Positions 33,236 to 41,210 of a stretch of 64,000 nucleotides of DNA are shown here, piece after piece. Source of the DNA: CBDIDH01 sp965277595 (GTDB lineage Bacteria > Planctomycetota > Planctomycetia > Isosphaerales > Isosphaeraceae); the NCBI GenBank assembly GCA_965277595.1, contig CBDIDH010000002.1, positions 1,240,001-1,304,000 of the forward strand. Direction: 5' to 3'. Position numbers and translations under genes: made by a program. Position 1 is the first letter of the stretch. Every line of letters starts with the position of its first letter. The notes below the pieces were generated by a model. The model saw only the letters and a list, made by a program, of their open reading frames with translations, did not search any database and had not been told where the DNA came from.

Positions 33236-33276
33236 GATTCCCATTAAGACTGGACCAGGTTTCGGGGGGCAGGCCA
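33236..33276. repeat. right terminal inverted repeat of the IS
   Basis: Pairs with 31992-32032; ends in CA at the outer border. Confidence 0.8.
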
Positions 33277-33489
33277 CTTTGCCCTTTGCCCTTTGCCCTT
33301 TGCCCTTTGCCCTTTGCCCTTTGTCCTTTGTCCTTTGCCCTTTGCCCTTTGCCCTTTGCCCTTTGCCCTTTGCCCTTTGTCCTTTGTCCTTTGCCCTTTG
33401 CCCTTTGCCCTTTGCCCTTTGCCCTTTGCCCTTTGCCCTCTGTCCTCTGTCCTCTGTCCTCTGTCCTCTGTTCTTTGCCCTCTGTCCTT
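33277..33489. repeat. family A pyrimidine arm, about 30 units, right of the IS
   Basis: Mixed CCCTTTG, CCTTTGT and CCTCTGT units, many more than in the left arm. Followed directly by a family-B stretch (33516-33546) that contains the stop of the CxxCH membrane-protein gene. Confidence 0.9.
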
Positions 33490-33526
33490 CGAGCGATTCG
33501 CACCGACGCAAAGGCCCGATTCTCGG

Positions 33527-34660
33527 TCATCGGTCCTCGGTCATCGGGCTTTTTTGCTCAGGATCAGGAGCCGGAACGCGACGCAAAGCGTACGAGAACG
33601 CGCCGAGGAGGTCGCCAGGGCTTCCGCCGTGGCACTGGACGCAAGCCGCGTTGCTGGCCAGCGCGCCGAGCATCCGAGGGCTCGCGCCCGAGAGGCTGAC
33701 GACCAGAGCCTCGCCCCGGCGGAGGGCGTCGAGGCCGTACGATTCAAACCGATCGAGCGGACGCGTCGGCGTATTGTGCTCGCGAGACATCGCCGGAAGG
33801 TGGTCGGAGACATAAACGACCGGCTCATCGTGGAGCAGCAGGCTCACAAGCTCCAGCCTCCGCACCTCCCAGCGATCTTCCGGCCCGGGAACCCGACTGA
33901 ACTGATGCGGCTCGAACCCGGCGACGTGCCGACGATCCTTCACATAACCGAACCCTTGCGGATCGAGAAAATCAAAGAGGCTGCCGTCAAGAAGTTTCCG
34001 AAGCGGAGCGGTCTCGCCTTCGGTGGTTGTCCCGAGATCGCCGGGCGACCACGTTGACGCGAGTCTCGGCGCGGGCTGAGCGGGGACCGGACCCCGTCGG
34101 TATTGGACGTCCCATTCGCGGAGATAAGACATCCGAGCGACGCCGAAGCTTGGGCTGTCGATAAAGAGTTCAACCGAATGCTCGTGAAGACGCTTCAGGT
34201 TGAAACTTCGGTACGTGTTTAAAATGGATAGAGGATCATCCAGGGGACCAGTGCCCGTCGCCGCGACGCTGGCGGTCGGGGGTTGGATCAAGCTGGGTTT
34301 GGGGGTCGGTAGACGCGTCTCCAACGATTCAAACGGGTAACGGGCGCGGAGGCGGGCGTACTCCTGTTCGTGTTGATAGGCATTGACGCCCGCGACACTG
34401 TACGCGATCAACGTGGAGACGCCCGAGAATGCCAGAAAGAACACTGGCCCGCGCCGGGTGAAACTCCAGACGCCGACCACAAGGCAGAACAAGAGCCCTT
34501 GCATCATCACGGGGGGGAAGGCCATCGCCGGGAAGCATGGCATGAAGATCGCCCCCAGGCTGAAGCCGACAATCCACGGCCCCGGCGTTCGGACGCGGAA
34601 GGCAGTCGTGTTGACGATCAGGAGCAGAAGCGCGGACATGACCAGGGCAATGTAGAGCAT
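33527..34660 (-). CDS. membrane protein with one CxxCH haem-c motif
   Basis: 377 residues. Four hydrophobic segments occur in the first 120 residues (starting MLYIALVMSALLLLIVNTTAF), then an extracytoplasmic part with a CVQCHGG motif near residue 350, the covalent haem-c binding signature CxxCH. The middle part shows no known domain. The distal ligand (usually Met) cannot be assigned. The last residues, PMTEDR and the stop, are encoded by a family-B repeat (ATGACCGAGGACCGATGA), so the natural end may have been replaced by the repeat. GGGAGG lies eight bases before the start. It lies 100 bases downstream of glgC on the same strand and may be cotranscribed. Confidence 0.65.
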   Translation of the reverse strand: MLYIALVMSALLLLIVNTTAFRVRTPGPWIVGFSLGAIFMPCFPAMAFPPVMMQGLLFCLVVGVWSFTRRGPVFFLAFSGVSTLIAYSVAGVNAYQHEQEYARLRARYPFESLETRLPTPKPSLIQPPTASVAATGTGPLDDPLSILNTYRSFNLKRLHEHSVELFIDSPSFGVARMSYLREWDVQYRRGPVPAQPAPRLASTWSPGDLGTTTEGETAPLRKLLDGSLFDFLDPQGFGYVKDRRHVAGFEPHQFSRVPGPEDRWEVRRLELVSLLLHDEPVVYVSDHLPAMSREHNTPTRPLDRFESYGLDALRRGEALVVSLSGASPRMLGALASNAACVQCHGGSPGDLLGAFSYALRRVPAPDPEQKSPMTEDR

Positions 34661-34761
34661 CCTTCGAGCCTCCCAAAGAAAGGCCGGTCGAGAAGGGGGG
34701 GCTGCGTACGTCCTAAAGCAGAACGAATGACCAAAAGTCGGGCAAGACAGTTGTCATGACA

Positions 34762-36009
34762 TTATCCTCCTTGCGGCATGAAGCGTTCAAGATCCTCCCC
34801 CTTGGCGACGACGGTGACGCCCCCTTCGGAAACCGTGAGGCCGCGGGCGAGGTCGGCCTCGCGGTTCCAGCCGATGTCAAAGCCGGGGGGAATCTTCACG
34901 TCCTTATCAATAATCGCCTTGCGAATCCGGGCGTGGCGGCCGACCTCGACCTGATCGAACAAGATTGAATCCTCAACAAGCGCATAGCTGTTGATCCGCA
35001 CGCCCGGCGAGAGAATGCTCCGGTAAACCTGACCACCCGAGACGATCGCCCCCTGGCAGACAATCGAATTCAAGGCGGCGCCCCGGCGGTCGGGATCGGT
35101 ATGGACGAACTTGGGCGGAGGATACGGAGGCTGATACGTGTGGATCGGCCAGTCGCGATCGTACAGGTTCAAGATCGGATCAATCTGGATCAAGTCCATG
35201 CTCGTTTCGTAATACGCATCAAGCGTGCCGACGTCCCGCCAGTAGGCGCTCTCGGTGTTCTTGCGGTTCTCGTCGCGAAAGGGATAGGCAAAGACCCGGG
35301 CGTGGCCGAGCATCGCCGGAATGATGTCGCGGCCGAAGTCGTGGCCGCTCGCTTCCTTCCTGGCGGCGTCCTGAAACAGAAGCTCATACATGACGTTCGT
35401 GGAAAACACATAAATTCCCATCGACGCCAGCGAGAGGTCGGGATGTCCGGGCATCCCGGGCGGTTCACTCGGCTTTTCGAGAAAGCTGGCCACGCGCCCG
35501 GAATCATCAACGTCCATGACGCCGAACTCACTCGCCTGCGCCCTGGGGACGGGAATGCAGGCGATCGTGAGGTCGGCCGCGCGTTCGCGATGAAAGGCGA
35601 TCATCTTGGCATAATCCATCTTGTAGATGTGATCGCCCGCGAGAATCAAAATATCACGAGGCGCGGCTTTCTCAATCGTGTAAACATTTTGATAGATCGC
35701 GTCTGCGGTACCTTGATACCAGTGCTCGGCAATGCGCTGCTGGGGAGGAATGACCTCGATGTATTCGTCCAGCTCGCGGCAGAGGAATTTCCAGCCCTGG
35801 TCAATGTGCCGGTTGAGGCTCACGGCCTTGTACTGGGTGAGGACGAGGATCTTGCGGAGGTCGGAGTTGATGCAGTTCGAGAGCGTGAAATCAATGATCC
35901 GATAAAGGCCGCCAAAGGGGACCGCGGGCTTGGCGCGGTCTCTTGTCAGTGGATCGAGCCGGGTTCCCTTGCCCCCGGCCAGGACGACCGCCATGACGTC
36001 TCTGAGCAC
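34762..36009 (-). CDS. glgC: glucose-1-phosphate adenylyltransferase
   Basis: 415 residues of ADP-glucose pyrophosphorylase: it makes ADP-glucose for glycogen. The nucleotidyltransferase motif is VLAGGKGTRLDPLTRDRAKPAVPFGG (residues about 9-34), followed by HWYQGTADAIYQNV, the substrate-binding FLEKPSEPPG and the left-handed beta-helix at the C-terminus. The length agrees with the bacterial GlgC family (about 420). The start is a GTG at 36009, with GGAGGT six bases upstream. No glgA, glgB or other glycogen gene is seen next to it. Confidence 0.93.
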   Translation of the reverse strand: MLRDVMAVVLAGGKGTRLDPLTRDRAKPAVPFGGLYRIIDFTLSNCINSDLRKILVLTQYKAVSLNRHIDQGWKFLCRELDEYIEVIPPQQRIAEHWYQGTADAIYQNVYTIEKAAPRDILILAGDHIYKMDYAKMIAFHRERAADLTIACIPVPRAQASEFGVMDVDDSGRVASFLEKPSEPPGMPGHPDLSLASMGIYVFSTNVMYELLFQDAARKEASGHDFGRDIIPAMLGHARVFAYPFRDENRKNTESAYWRDVGTLDAYYETSMDLIQIDPILNLYDRDWPIHTYQPPYPPPKFVHTDPDRRGAALNSIVCQGAIVSGGQVYRSILSPGVRINSYALVEDSILFDQVEVGRHARIRKAIIDKDVKIPPGFDIGWNREADLARGLTVSEGGVTVVAKGEDLERFMPQGG

Positions 36010-36117
36010 CAGACCACCTCCGGGTCAGGATCTGTGTCGGCTTGGTTCTTGGATTGGTTTTGTATTGTGCGCTCGGAAGAACGCGGGGCCAACCGGGCAC
36101 CGGGGATCGGCGGGAAG

Positions 36118-36381
36118 GACCGAGGACCAATGACCAATGACCAATGACCAATGACCAATGACCAATGTGAAACGGAAGAGGCGAGGGCCATGCGTCGGAA
36201 TTCTCTGTCCACGGTCCTCTGTCCTTGGTCCTTGGTCCTTGGTCCTCGGTCATTGGTCCTCTGTCATTGGTACTTGGTCCTTGGTCCTCGGTCATTGGTC
36301 ATTGGTCATTGGTCATTGGTCCTCTGTCATTGGTACTCGGTACTCGGTCCTCGGTCCTCGGTCCTTGGTCCTCGGTCCTTA
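36118..36381. repeat. family B element, long pyrimidine arm
   Basis: GACCAATGACCAATGACC units (36118-36168), about 45 bases of spacer, then a long run of GGTCCTTGGTCC/GGTCATTGG/GGTCCTCGG units (36212-36381). The whole forms a large imperfect hairpin between glgC and the alkaline-phosphatase gene, and fills most of the 490-base gap; the remaining 120 bases to 36499 contain nothing recognisable. Confidence 0.9.
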
Positions 36382-36499
36382 CTTAAAAAGAACCCAGCCC
36401 GCCCCCAAGGCTCGCCCGAAGATCGGTGACCTGATAAAGTGGTCGCGAAACAAAGTCTCGAAGGAAGAAACGAAACGATCGGCACGGAGACTTCCGAAC

Positions 36500-38230
36500 G
36501 TGAGCGCGCTCAGTCTGACCATGACCCTGACCCTCATCCTTCTCGGCGCCGAGCAGCCCATAGCACCCTCATCGACCGCCGCCGAGGCGAAGGATCGGCT
36601 CAAGGCCCTGCAAACGGCCAACGTCGCCAGCGCCCGGGAGAAGTCGGTCAACCGGGCCTATCACTTCGGCTCGCAAGGGGCGAAGAATGTGTTTTCGAAC
36701 CACGCGAGCCACTCGAACCGGCTGATCCCGATCTACGTCTTCGGCCGCAAGATCGACCTGGCGGCCGTCACCGGCTCGAACAGCATCTATCGAAGCCCCG
36801 AACGACTCACAAAACTCTACGGGTTCTTGCCCGAGAACACCGTGAACCCCGAGGCCGACTACGCCGATCAGAGCGACCTCTACCGCGTTCAGGCCGAGGC
36901 CGTCAAGAAAGGCGTTAGACACCTCTTCATCGTCTGGTTTGACGGCATGGACTGGCCCACCACCCGCGCCGCGGCCATCGCCCGGACCGGCCGCGACTAC
37001 ACCGAGGGCAAGGGCTCTGGCCTCTCCTTTCAGGGCGAAACCGCGTGCGGACCCGCTCAGTTTGGCTATTACGTCACCGCGCCGACCCACGACAAGAACA
37101 CCCCCGACCTCGATGCCCAGACCGTCTCCATTCCCGCCTCAAGCCTTTTTGGCGGCTATGATCCCCAGATCGCCGGCCCGAATCCGTGGACCCTGGGACC
37201 GCTCGGCGCCCGGGCACCTGGATACTTGAAGGGGCAGTCGGCGAATGAGAATGATAAAGCGGGCGTCGCCGCCGTCGGGCGGGTCCTCCACGCGTATACC
37301 GATTCCTCGACGAGCGCCGCGGAGTTCGCCAGCGGTTTCAAGGCGTACAATAACGGCATCAACGTCACCGACGACGGCCGGTTCGTCCCCACGCTTTTTC
37401 ACCAGCTTCAGGGCGTCGGCTGGAAGGTCGGCACGGTGACGAGTGTCCCCTTTGACCACGCCTCTCCCGCGGCGATGTACGCCCACAACGTCCATCGCGA
37501 CGATTACCAGGATCTCGGCCGCGACATGCTCGGCCTCGCCTCGATCACCCAGGACGACCACAAGGAACCGCCTCATCCCGGCCTCGACGTCGTCATCGGC
37601 GCCGGCTGGGGTCAGGAAGCGAACAAAAAAGGACTCGCCGCGCAGGGTCGGAACGGCCGGTTGGGCAACCTCTACCTCACCGCCGACGACCTCGCCGCCA
37701 TCGACCTCAAAAACGGCGGCAAATACGTTGTCGTTCATACCGAAACCAAGGCCAACGGCTCAAAATCCCTGGCCGAGGCCGCCAGGCTGGCCGCCTCCAA
37801 AAACGCGCGTCTTTTCGGCCTTTTCGGGTCGAAAGGGGTTCTCAACCACCTCCCTTATCAGACCGCCGACGGCCGGTTCGACCCCGCGCCCGACCACGAC
37901 GGCAAGGCGGAAGTCTATACCCCCTTTGATCTTGCCGAGGAACCGACACTCGTCGACATGACCCATGCCGCCCTGACCGTCCTGACCGCCGATCCCAATC
38001 AGAAGTTCGCGCTCTTCATCGAAGCGGGCGACGTCGATTTCGCGCTCCACAAGAACAACCTCGACAACGCCATTGGTGCCATTTATAGCGGCGACGCCGC
38101 CGTGAAGGCCGTGATTCATTGGGTCGAGTCTCAGAGCAACTGGGACGACTCCGCCCTGATCGTCACCGCCGACCACGGCCATTACCTCGTTCTCGACGAT
38201 CCCAGCGCCCTCGCGCCGGCTCGGGACTGA
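36500..38230 (+). CDS. alkaline phosphatase family protein
   Basis: About 576 residues with an N-terminal hydrophobic segment (LTMTLTLILLGAEQPIAPSS), probably a signal peptide. The core matches the PhoA-like superfamily: FIVWFDGMDWPTT at the first metal site, TDSSTSAAEFASG with the nucleophilic Ser, VPFDHASPA, FALFIEAGDVDFALHKN, and the ADHGHY metal site. It removes phosphate from esters outside the cytoplasm. The GTG at 36500 is chosen with GGAGA nine bases upstream; ATG 36521 is an alternative. The frame upstream is repeat read-through. Total length is longer than PhoA because of inserts between the metal-binding loops. Confidence 0.85.
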   Translation: MSALSLTMTLTLILLGAEQPIAPSSTAAEAKDRLKALQTANVASAREKSVNRAYHFGSQGAKNVFSNHASHSNRLIPIYVFGRKIDLAAVTGSNSIYRSPERLTKLYGFLPENTVNPEADYADQSDLYRVQAEAVKKGVRHLFIVWFDGMDWPTTRAAAIARTGRDYTEGKGSGLSFQGETACGPAQFGYYVTAPTHDKNTPDLDAQTVSIPASSLFGGYDPQIAGPNPWTLGPLGARAPGYLKGQSANENDKAGVAAVGRVLHAYTDSSTSAAEFASGFKAYNNGINVTDDGRFVPTLFHQLQGVGWKVGTVTSVPFDHASPAAMYAHNVHRDDYQDLGRDMLGLASITQDDHKEPPHPGLDVVIGAGWGQEANKKGLAAQGRNGRLGNLYLTADDLAAIDLKNGGKYVVVHTETKANGSKSLAEAARLAASKNARLFGLFGSKGVLNHLPYQTADGRFDPAPDHDGKAEVYTPFDLAEEPTLVDMTHAALTVLTADPNQKFALFIEAGDVDFALHKNNLDNAIGAIYSGDAAVKAVIHWVESQSNWDDSALIVTADHGHYLVLDDPSALAPARD

Positions 38231-38299
38231 GAACCGATGACCGATGACCAATCGGGTTTGCCATTATGGGCTATTTTTAACGTAAGCACAACGCACCCA

Positions 38300-38511
38300 A
38301 GGACAACAGGCAGATCTTTCCTTCTGTCCTTCTGCCCTTTGTCCTTCTCCCCCTTTGTCCTTCTGCCCTTTGTCCTTCTCCCCCTTTGTCCTTCTGCCCT
38401 TTATCCTTTGTCCTTCTGCCCTTTATCCTTTGTCCTTCTGCCCTTTATCCTTTGTCCTTCTGCCCTTTATCCTTTGTCCTTCTGCCCTTTATCCTTTGTC
38501 CTTCTGTCCTT
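38300..38511. repeat. family A element, pyrimidine array with 21-bp higher-order period
   Basis: A short purine piece GGACAACAGGCAGATCTTTCC (38300-38320) leads into units of CCTTCTGCCCTTTATCCTTTG, three heptamers that together repeat about six times. It occupies much of the 390-base gap before the glycosyltransferase gene. The rest of the gap has a family-B fragment at 38234-38251 and nothing else. Confidence 0.9.
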
Positions 38512-38621
38512 ACAACGATCGCGCAACAACCCAATTGCTCATTACTCTCAGGGAAGATGCCTCCCCTGCAATCCATCAAGCTCCCAGGCAAGACGAAGGA
38601 TCGAGGAAGGGCCGGACCGCC

Positions 38622-39776
38622 GTGAAGATCGCGCTGCTGACGCGTCGCTATCCCCCCCTGATCGGCGGTGCCGAGAAGGTCCTGAGCTACCTCGCCCCCG
38701 CGCTCGCCGCCGAAGGGGCCGACGTCACCGTCCTGACCTCAAAACCAACCGGCAAGGCTCCCCTTGCCGACCCTCAGCCAGAAACGCTGACGAAGGGCAC
38801 GGGACGCCTGAAAATCGTCAGGCTGGCAACCTCGCGCGTTCGATTTCTGGGAACCTGGCTTTACATGAGGAACCTCCGTCGCTGGCTCGCGAGCAACGAG
38901 ACAGACCTTGCCTACGTCTCGATGCTCAAGCACGACGCCTATGTTGCGCTTGGCGAAGGAATGCGCAAAGGCTTTCCCGTCGTCCTCCGACCCGAAGGCG
39001 CCGGGGCGACCGGTGACCTCGCCTGGCAAGCCTGGGGACGCTTCGGCAAGCAAATCGCCGCGCGTTGTTTGCGGGCCGAGGCCGTTGTCTCGATCTCGCG
39101 CGGGGTGACCCGCGAGCTGATCGACGCCGGTTATGATCCTTCGAAGGTCGTCGAGATTCCCAACGGCGTCCCCGTCCCCGCGGTTTCCTGGCATCGTCGG
39201 GTCGGCTGGAGAGCCGCGCCCCGGGCCATTTTCGTCGGCAGGCTGGCCCGCGAAAAGGGCCTCGACGTCCTCCTCAACGCCTGGCCGAAGGTTCTTTCCA
39301 CGTTTCCAACCGCCAGGCTCGCCCTCGTCGGCGACGGTCCCGAGCGCCTCTCCCTCGACGCGCAAATTCAACGCCTCAACCTGACTTCCAGCGTGACCCT
39401 TGCCGGTCCTTCGGCCGACCCGACCGATTTACTTCGCGGCTCCGACCTCTTCCTCTTACCCTCGCGCGAGGAAGGAATGAGCGTGGCCCTCCTTGAAGCG
39501 ATGGCCCTCGGCCTCCCCCTGGTCACGACCTCGATTTCCGGTAACCGTCGCCTCATTCAAGACTTCCGACACGGCCGCCTTGTCCCACCCGACAATCCCG
39601 AGGCCCTCGCCCGCGCCGTGATCGACCAGTGGACCGGCTTTGACCGCGCCTTTCAGATGTCCCGCGCCGCTCGTCGTCGAGTCGAACATGAGTTCTCGAT
39701 CTCCTCCGTCGCCCGCCGCCACCTTGACCTCTTCCGAACGATGACCGCGACCCGACCTTGCTCGCTGAACTCTTAA
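38622..39776 (+). CDS. GT4-family glycosyltransferase
   Basis: About 384 residues with the GT-B fold: an N-terminal donor-independent domain starting VKIALLTRRYPPLIGGAEKV, and the C-terminal UDP-sugar-binding domain with AIFVGRLAREKGLDVLLNAW, LALVGDGPERL and PSREEGMSVALLEAMALGLP, the EX7E motif of the GT4 family. The start is a GTG at 38622; GAGGAAGG is about eleven bases upstream, and the frame before it is repeat read-through. It is followed by another GT4 gene in the same direction. Both probably add sugars to a cell-surface glycan; acceptor and sugar are unknown. The stop TAA at 39774 abuts a repeat element. Confidence 0.88.
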   Translation: MKIALLTRRYPPLIGGAEKVLSYLAPALAAEGADVTVLTSKPTGKAPLADPQPETLTKGTGRLKIVRLATSRVRFLGTWLYMRNLRRWLASNETDLAYVSMLKHDAYVALGEGMRKGFPVVLRPEGAGATGDLAWQAWGRFGKQIAARCLRAEAVVSISRGVTRELIDAGYDPSKVVEIPNGVPVPAVSWHRRVGWRAAPRAIFVGRLAREKGLDVLLNAWPKVLSTFPTARLALVGDGPERLSLDAQIQRLNLTSSVTLAGPSADPTDLLRGSDLFLLPSREEGMSVALLEAMALGLPLVTTSISGNRRLIQDFRHGRLVPPDNPEALARAVIDQWTGFDRAFQMSRAARRRVEHEFSISSVARRHLDLFRTMTATRPCSLNS

Positions 39777-39871
39777 AGGACAAAGGGCAAAGGGCAAAGG
39801 ACAAAGGACAAAGAGCAAAGGGCAAAATCTGCCCTCCTGCCCTCTGCCCTCTGCCCTTTGTCCTTCTCCCC
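39775..39871. repeat. family A element, both arms
   Basis: A purine arm of AAAGGACAAAGGGCAAAGGG type starts inside the stop codon of the preceding gene; a junction GGGCAAAATCTGCCC (about 39820-39834) and a pyrimidine arm (CCTGCCCTCTGCCC...) follow. It lies between two co-oriented glycosyltransferase genes, so it would not be needed as a bidirectional terminator. Confidence 0.85.
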
Positions 39872-40058
39872 CTTACCTTTACATCCAATCCAACCCTTGA
39901 CACCCAGCCTCCCAAATCACCCTCAACCCTCGGCCCTTCACCCTCACTCAACAAGGAAACCTCCTGTCGGCATTCCCCTTCCCTCGATCTTCTGCCATGA
40001 TTCTCGGTCCACTGAACCGAAATCGAGGCATCGTCTCTTTATTCCCGAGAATCGCGCC

Positions 40059-41174
40059 GTGCTGAACGTCCTGCAACTGATTCCGACGCTCGACCGCTCG
40101 GGGGCCGAGAAACAGATGGTCTTGCTGGCCAAGGGGTTACCGAAAGATCGGTTCCGCGTCGAGGCCGCCGCCCTGACCCGCCTCGGACCCCTCGAAGCCG
40201 ACCTCCGCGCCTCGGGCGTGCCCGTGACCCGGATCGGCAAGCCCCTCAAGGTTGACCCCTTCGCCCTCGCCCGACTCACGAAGTTCTTGAAGCGTAAGCA
40301 GTTCGACGTCGTCCAGACCTGGGTCTTCGCCGCCAACGCCTACGGCCGGGTCGCGGCGCACCTGGCAAAAACCCCCGTCGTCGTCACCGCCGAGATGGCC
40401 GTCGACCTCTGGAAGTCGCCTCATCACCTGGCCATCGACCGCCGCCTCGCCCCCTGGTGCGACCGGATTGTCGGCAACTCGCGAGCCGTCGTCGATTTCT
40501 ACCGAGACGCCGGCCTTCCCCCCCATAAACTCGACCTCATTTACTCCGGCATCGACGCCGAGGAACCCCCCGCCATCGATCGTTCGGCTATGTTAAGAAC
40601 ATTGGGCTGGGCCGACGATTCCACCGTCCTCCTTTTCGCAGGCCGATTGATGCCCCAAAAAGGCGTGGCCGACCTCATCGCGGCGCTCGACGTCTTGCAG
40701 CATATCCGCCCCAAACTCAAGGCCCTGATCGTCGGCGACGGCCCCTTGCGCTCCGACCTCGAAGAAACCGCGCACGCCTACCATCTCGACGACTCGGTCA
40801 AATTTATCGGCCAGCGCCACGACGTCCCCCGCCTCCTCGCCTTCGCCGACTTCCTTGTCCTGCCAAGCCTTTACGAAGGATTGCCAAACGTCGTCCTCGA
40901 AGCCATGCGGTTCCGAAAACCCGTCGTCGCCACCTCCGCTCCCGGCACGACCGAGGCCGTGACCCACGACGAAACCGGCCTCCTCGTCCCCGTTCACGAC
41001 ACCGTCTCCCTCGCCCGCGCCATCCGCGCCCTCGCCGACGACCCCGCCCTTCGACTCCGCATGGGGAATGCTGGTCGCGAACGCGTCGAACGCGATTTCG
41101 CGGTCACGTTAATGGTCGATCGCTTCGCCGCCCTCTATGAGAAACTGGCCAAAGAAAAAGGCTTGACGGTATAA
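40059..41174 (+). CDS. GT4-family glycosyltransferase
   Basis: About 371 residues, GT-B fold. The N-terminus LNVLQLIPTLDRSGAEKQMV is typical of GT4 enzymes; the C-terminal domain has LLFAGRLMPQKGVADLIAAL, ALIVGDGPLRSDLE and PSLYEGLPNVVLEAMRF with the EX7E motif. The start is a GTG at 40059. It is 282 bases from the previous glycosyltransferase gene, separated by a repeat element, and the two may act in one glycan pathway. The acceptor is unknown. Confidence 0.88.
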   Translation: MLNVLQLIPTLDRSGAEKQMVLLAKGLPKDRFRVEAAALTRLGPLEADLRASGVPVTRIGKPLKVDPFALARLTKFLKRKQFDVVQTWVFAANAYGRVAAHLAKTPVVVTAEMAVDLWKSPHHLAIDRRLAPWCDRIVGNSRAVVDFYRDAGLPPHKLDLIYSGIDAEEPPAIDRSAMLRTLGWADDSTVLLFAGRLMPQKGVADLIAALDVLQHIRPKLKALIVGDGPLRSDLEETAHAYHLDDSVKFIGQRHDVPRLLAFADFLVLPSLYEGLPNVVLEAMRFRKPVVATSAPGTTEAVTHDETGLLVPVHDTVSLARAIRALADDPALRLRMGNAGRERVERDFAVTLMVDRFAALYEKLAKEKGLTV

Positions 41175-41210
41175 AAAGGCAAAGGGCAGAGAAACTGGGC
41201 AGGGGATCAC

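Larger units (their letters stand above)
31992..33276 (-). mobile_element. IS3-family insertion sequence, complete, 1,285 bp
   Basis: Imperfect terminal inverted repeats of about 41 bp (31992-32032 and 33236-33276; about 32 of 41 positions identical) begin TG and end CA, as in IS3-family elements. The inverted repeats share TGGCCTGC, TGGTCCAG and TAATGGGAATC. Two overlapping genes, orfA and orfB, read on the minus strand, the transposase being made by frameshift. A possible 3-bp target duplication CTT flanks it (31989-31991 and 33277-33279). Removing one CTT and the IS restores a continuous family-A repeat element, so the insertion site lies at the junction with the pyrimidine arm. Confidence 0.9.

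Noticed and set aside
33277..33489. Regular repeats resembling a CRISPR array
   Set aside because: Units are seven bases and contiguous, without unique spacers, and no cas gene is present.
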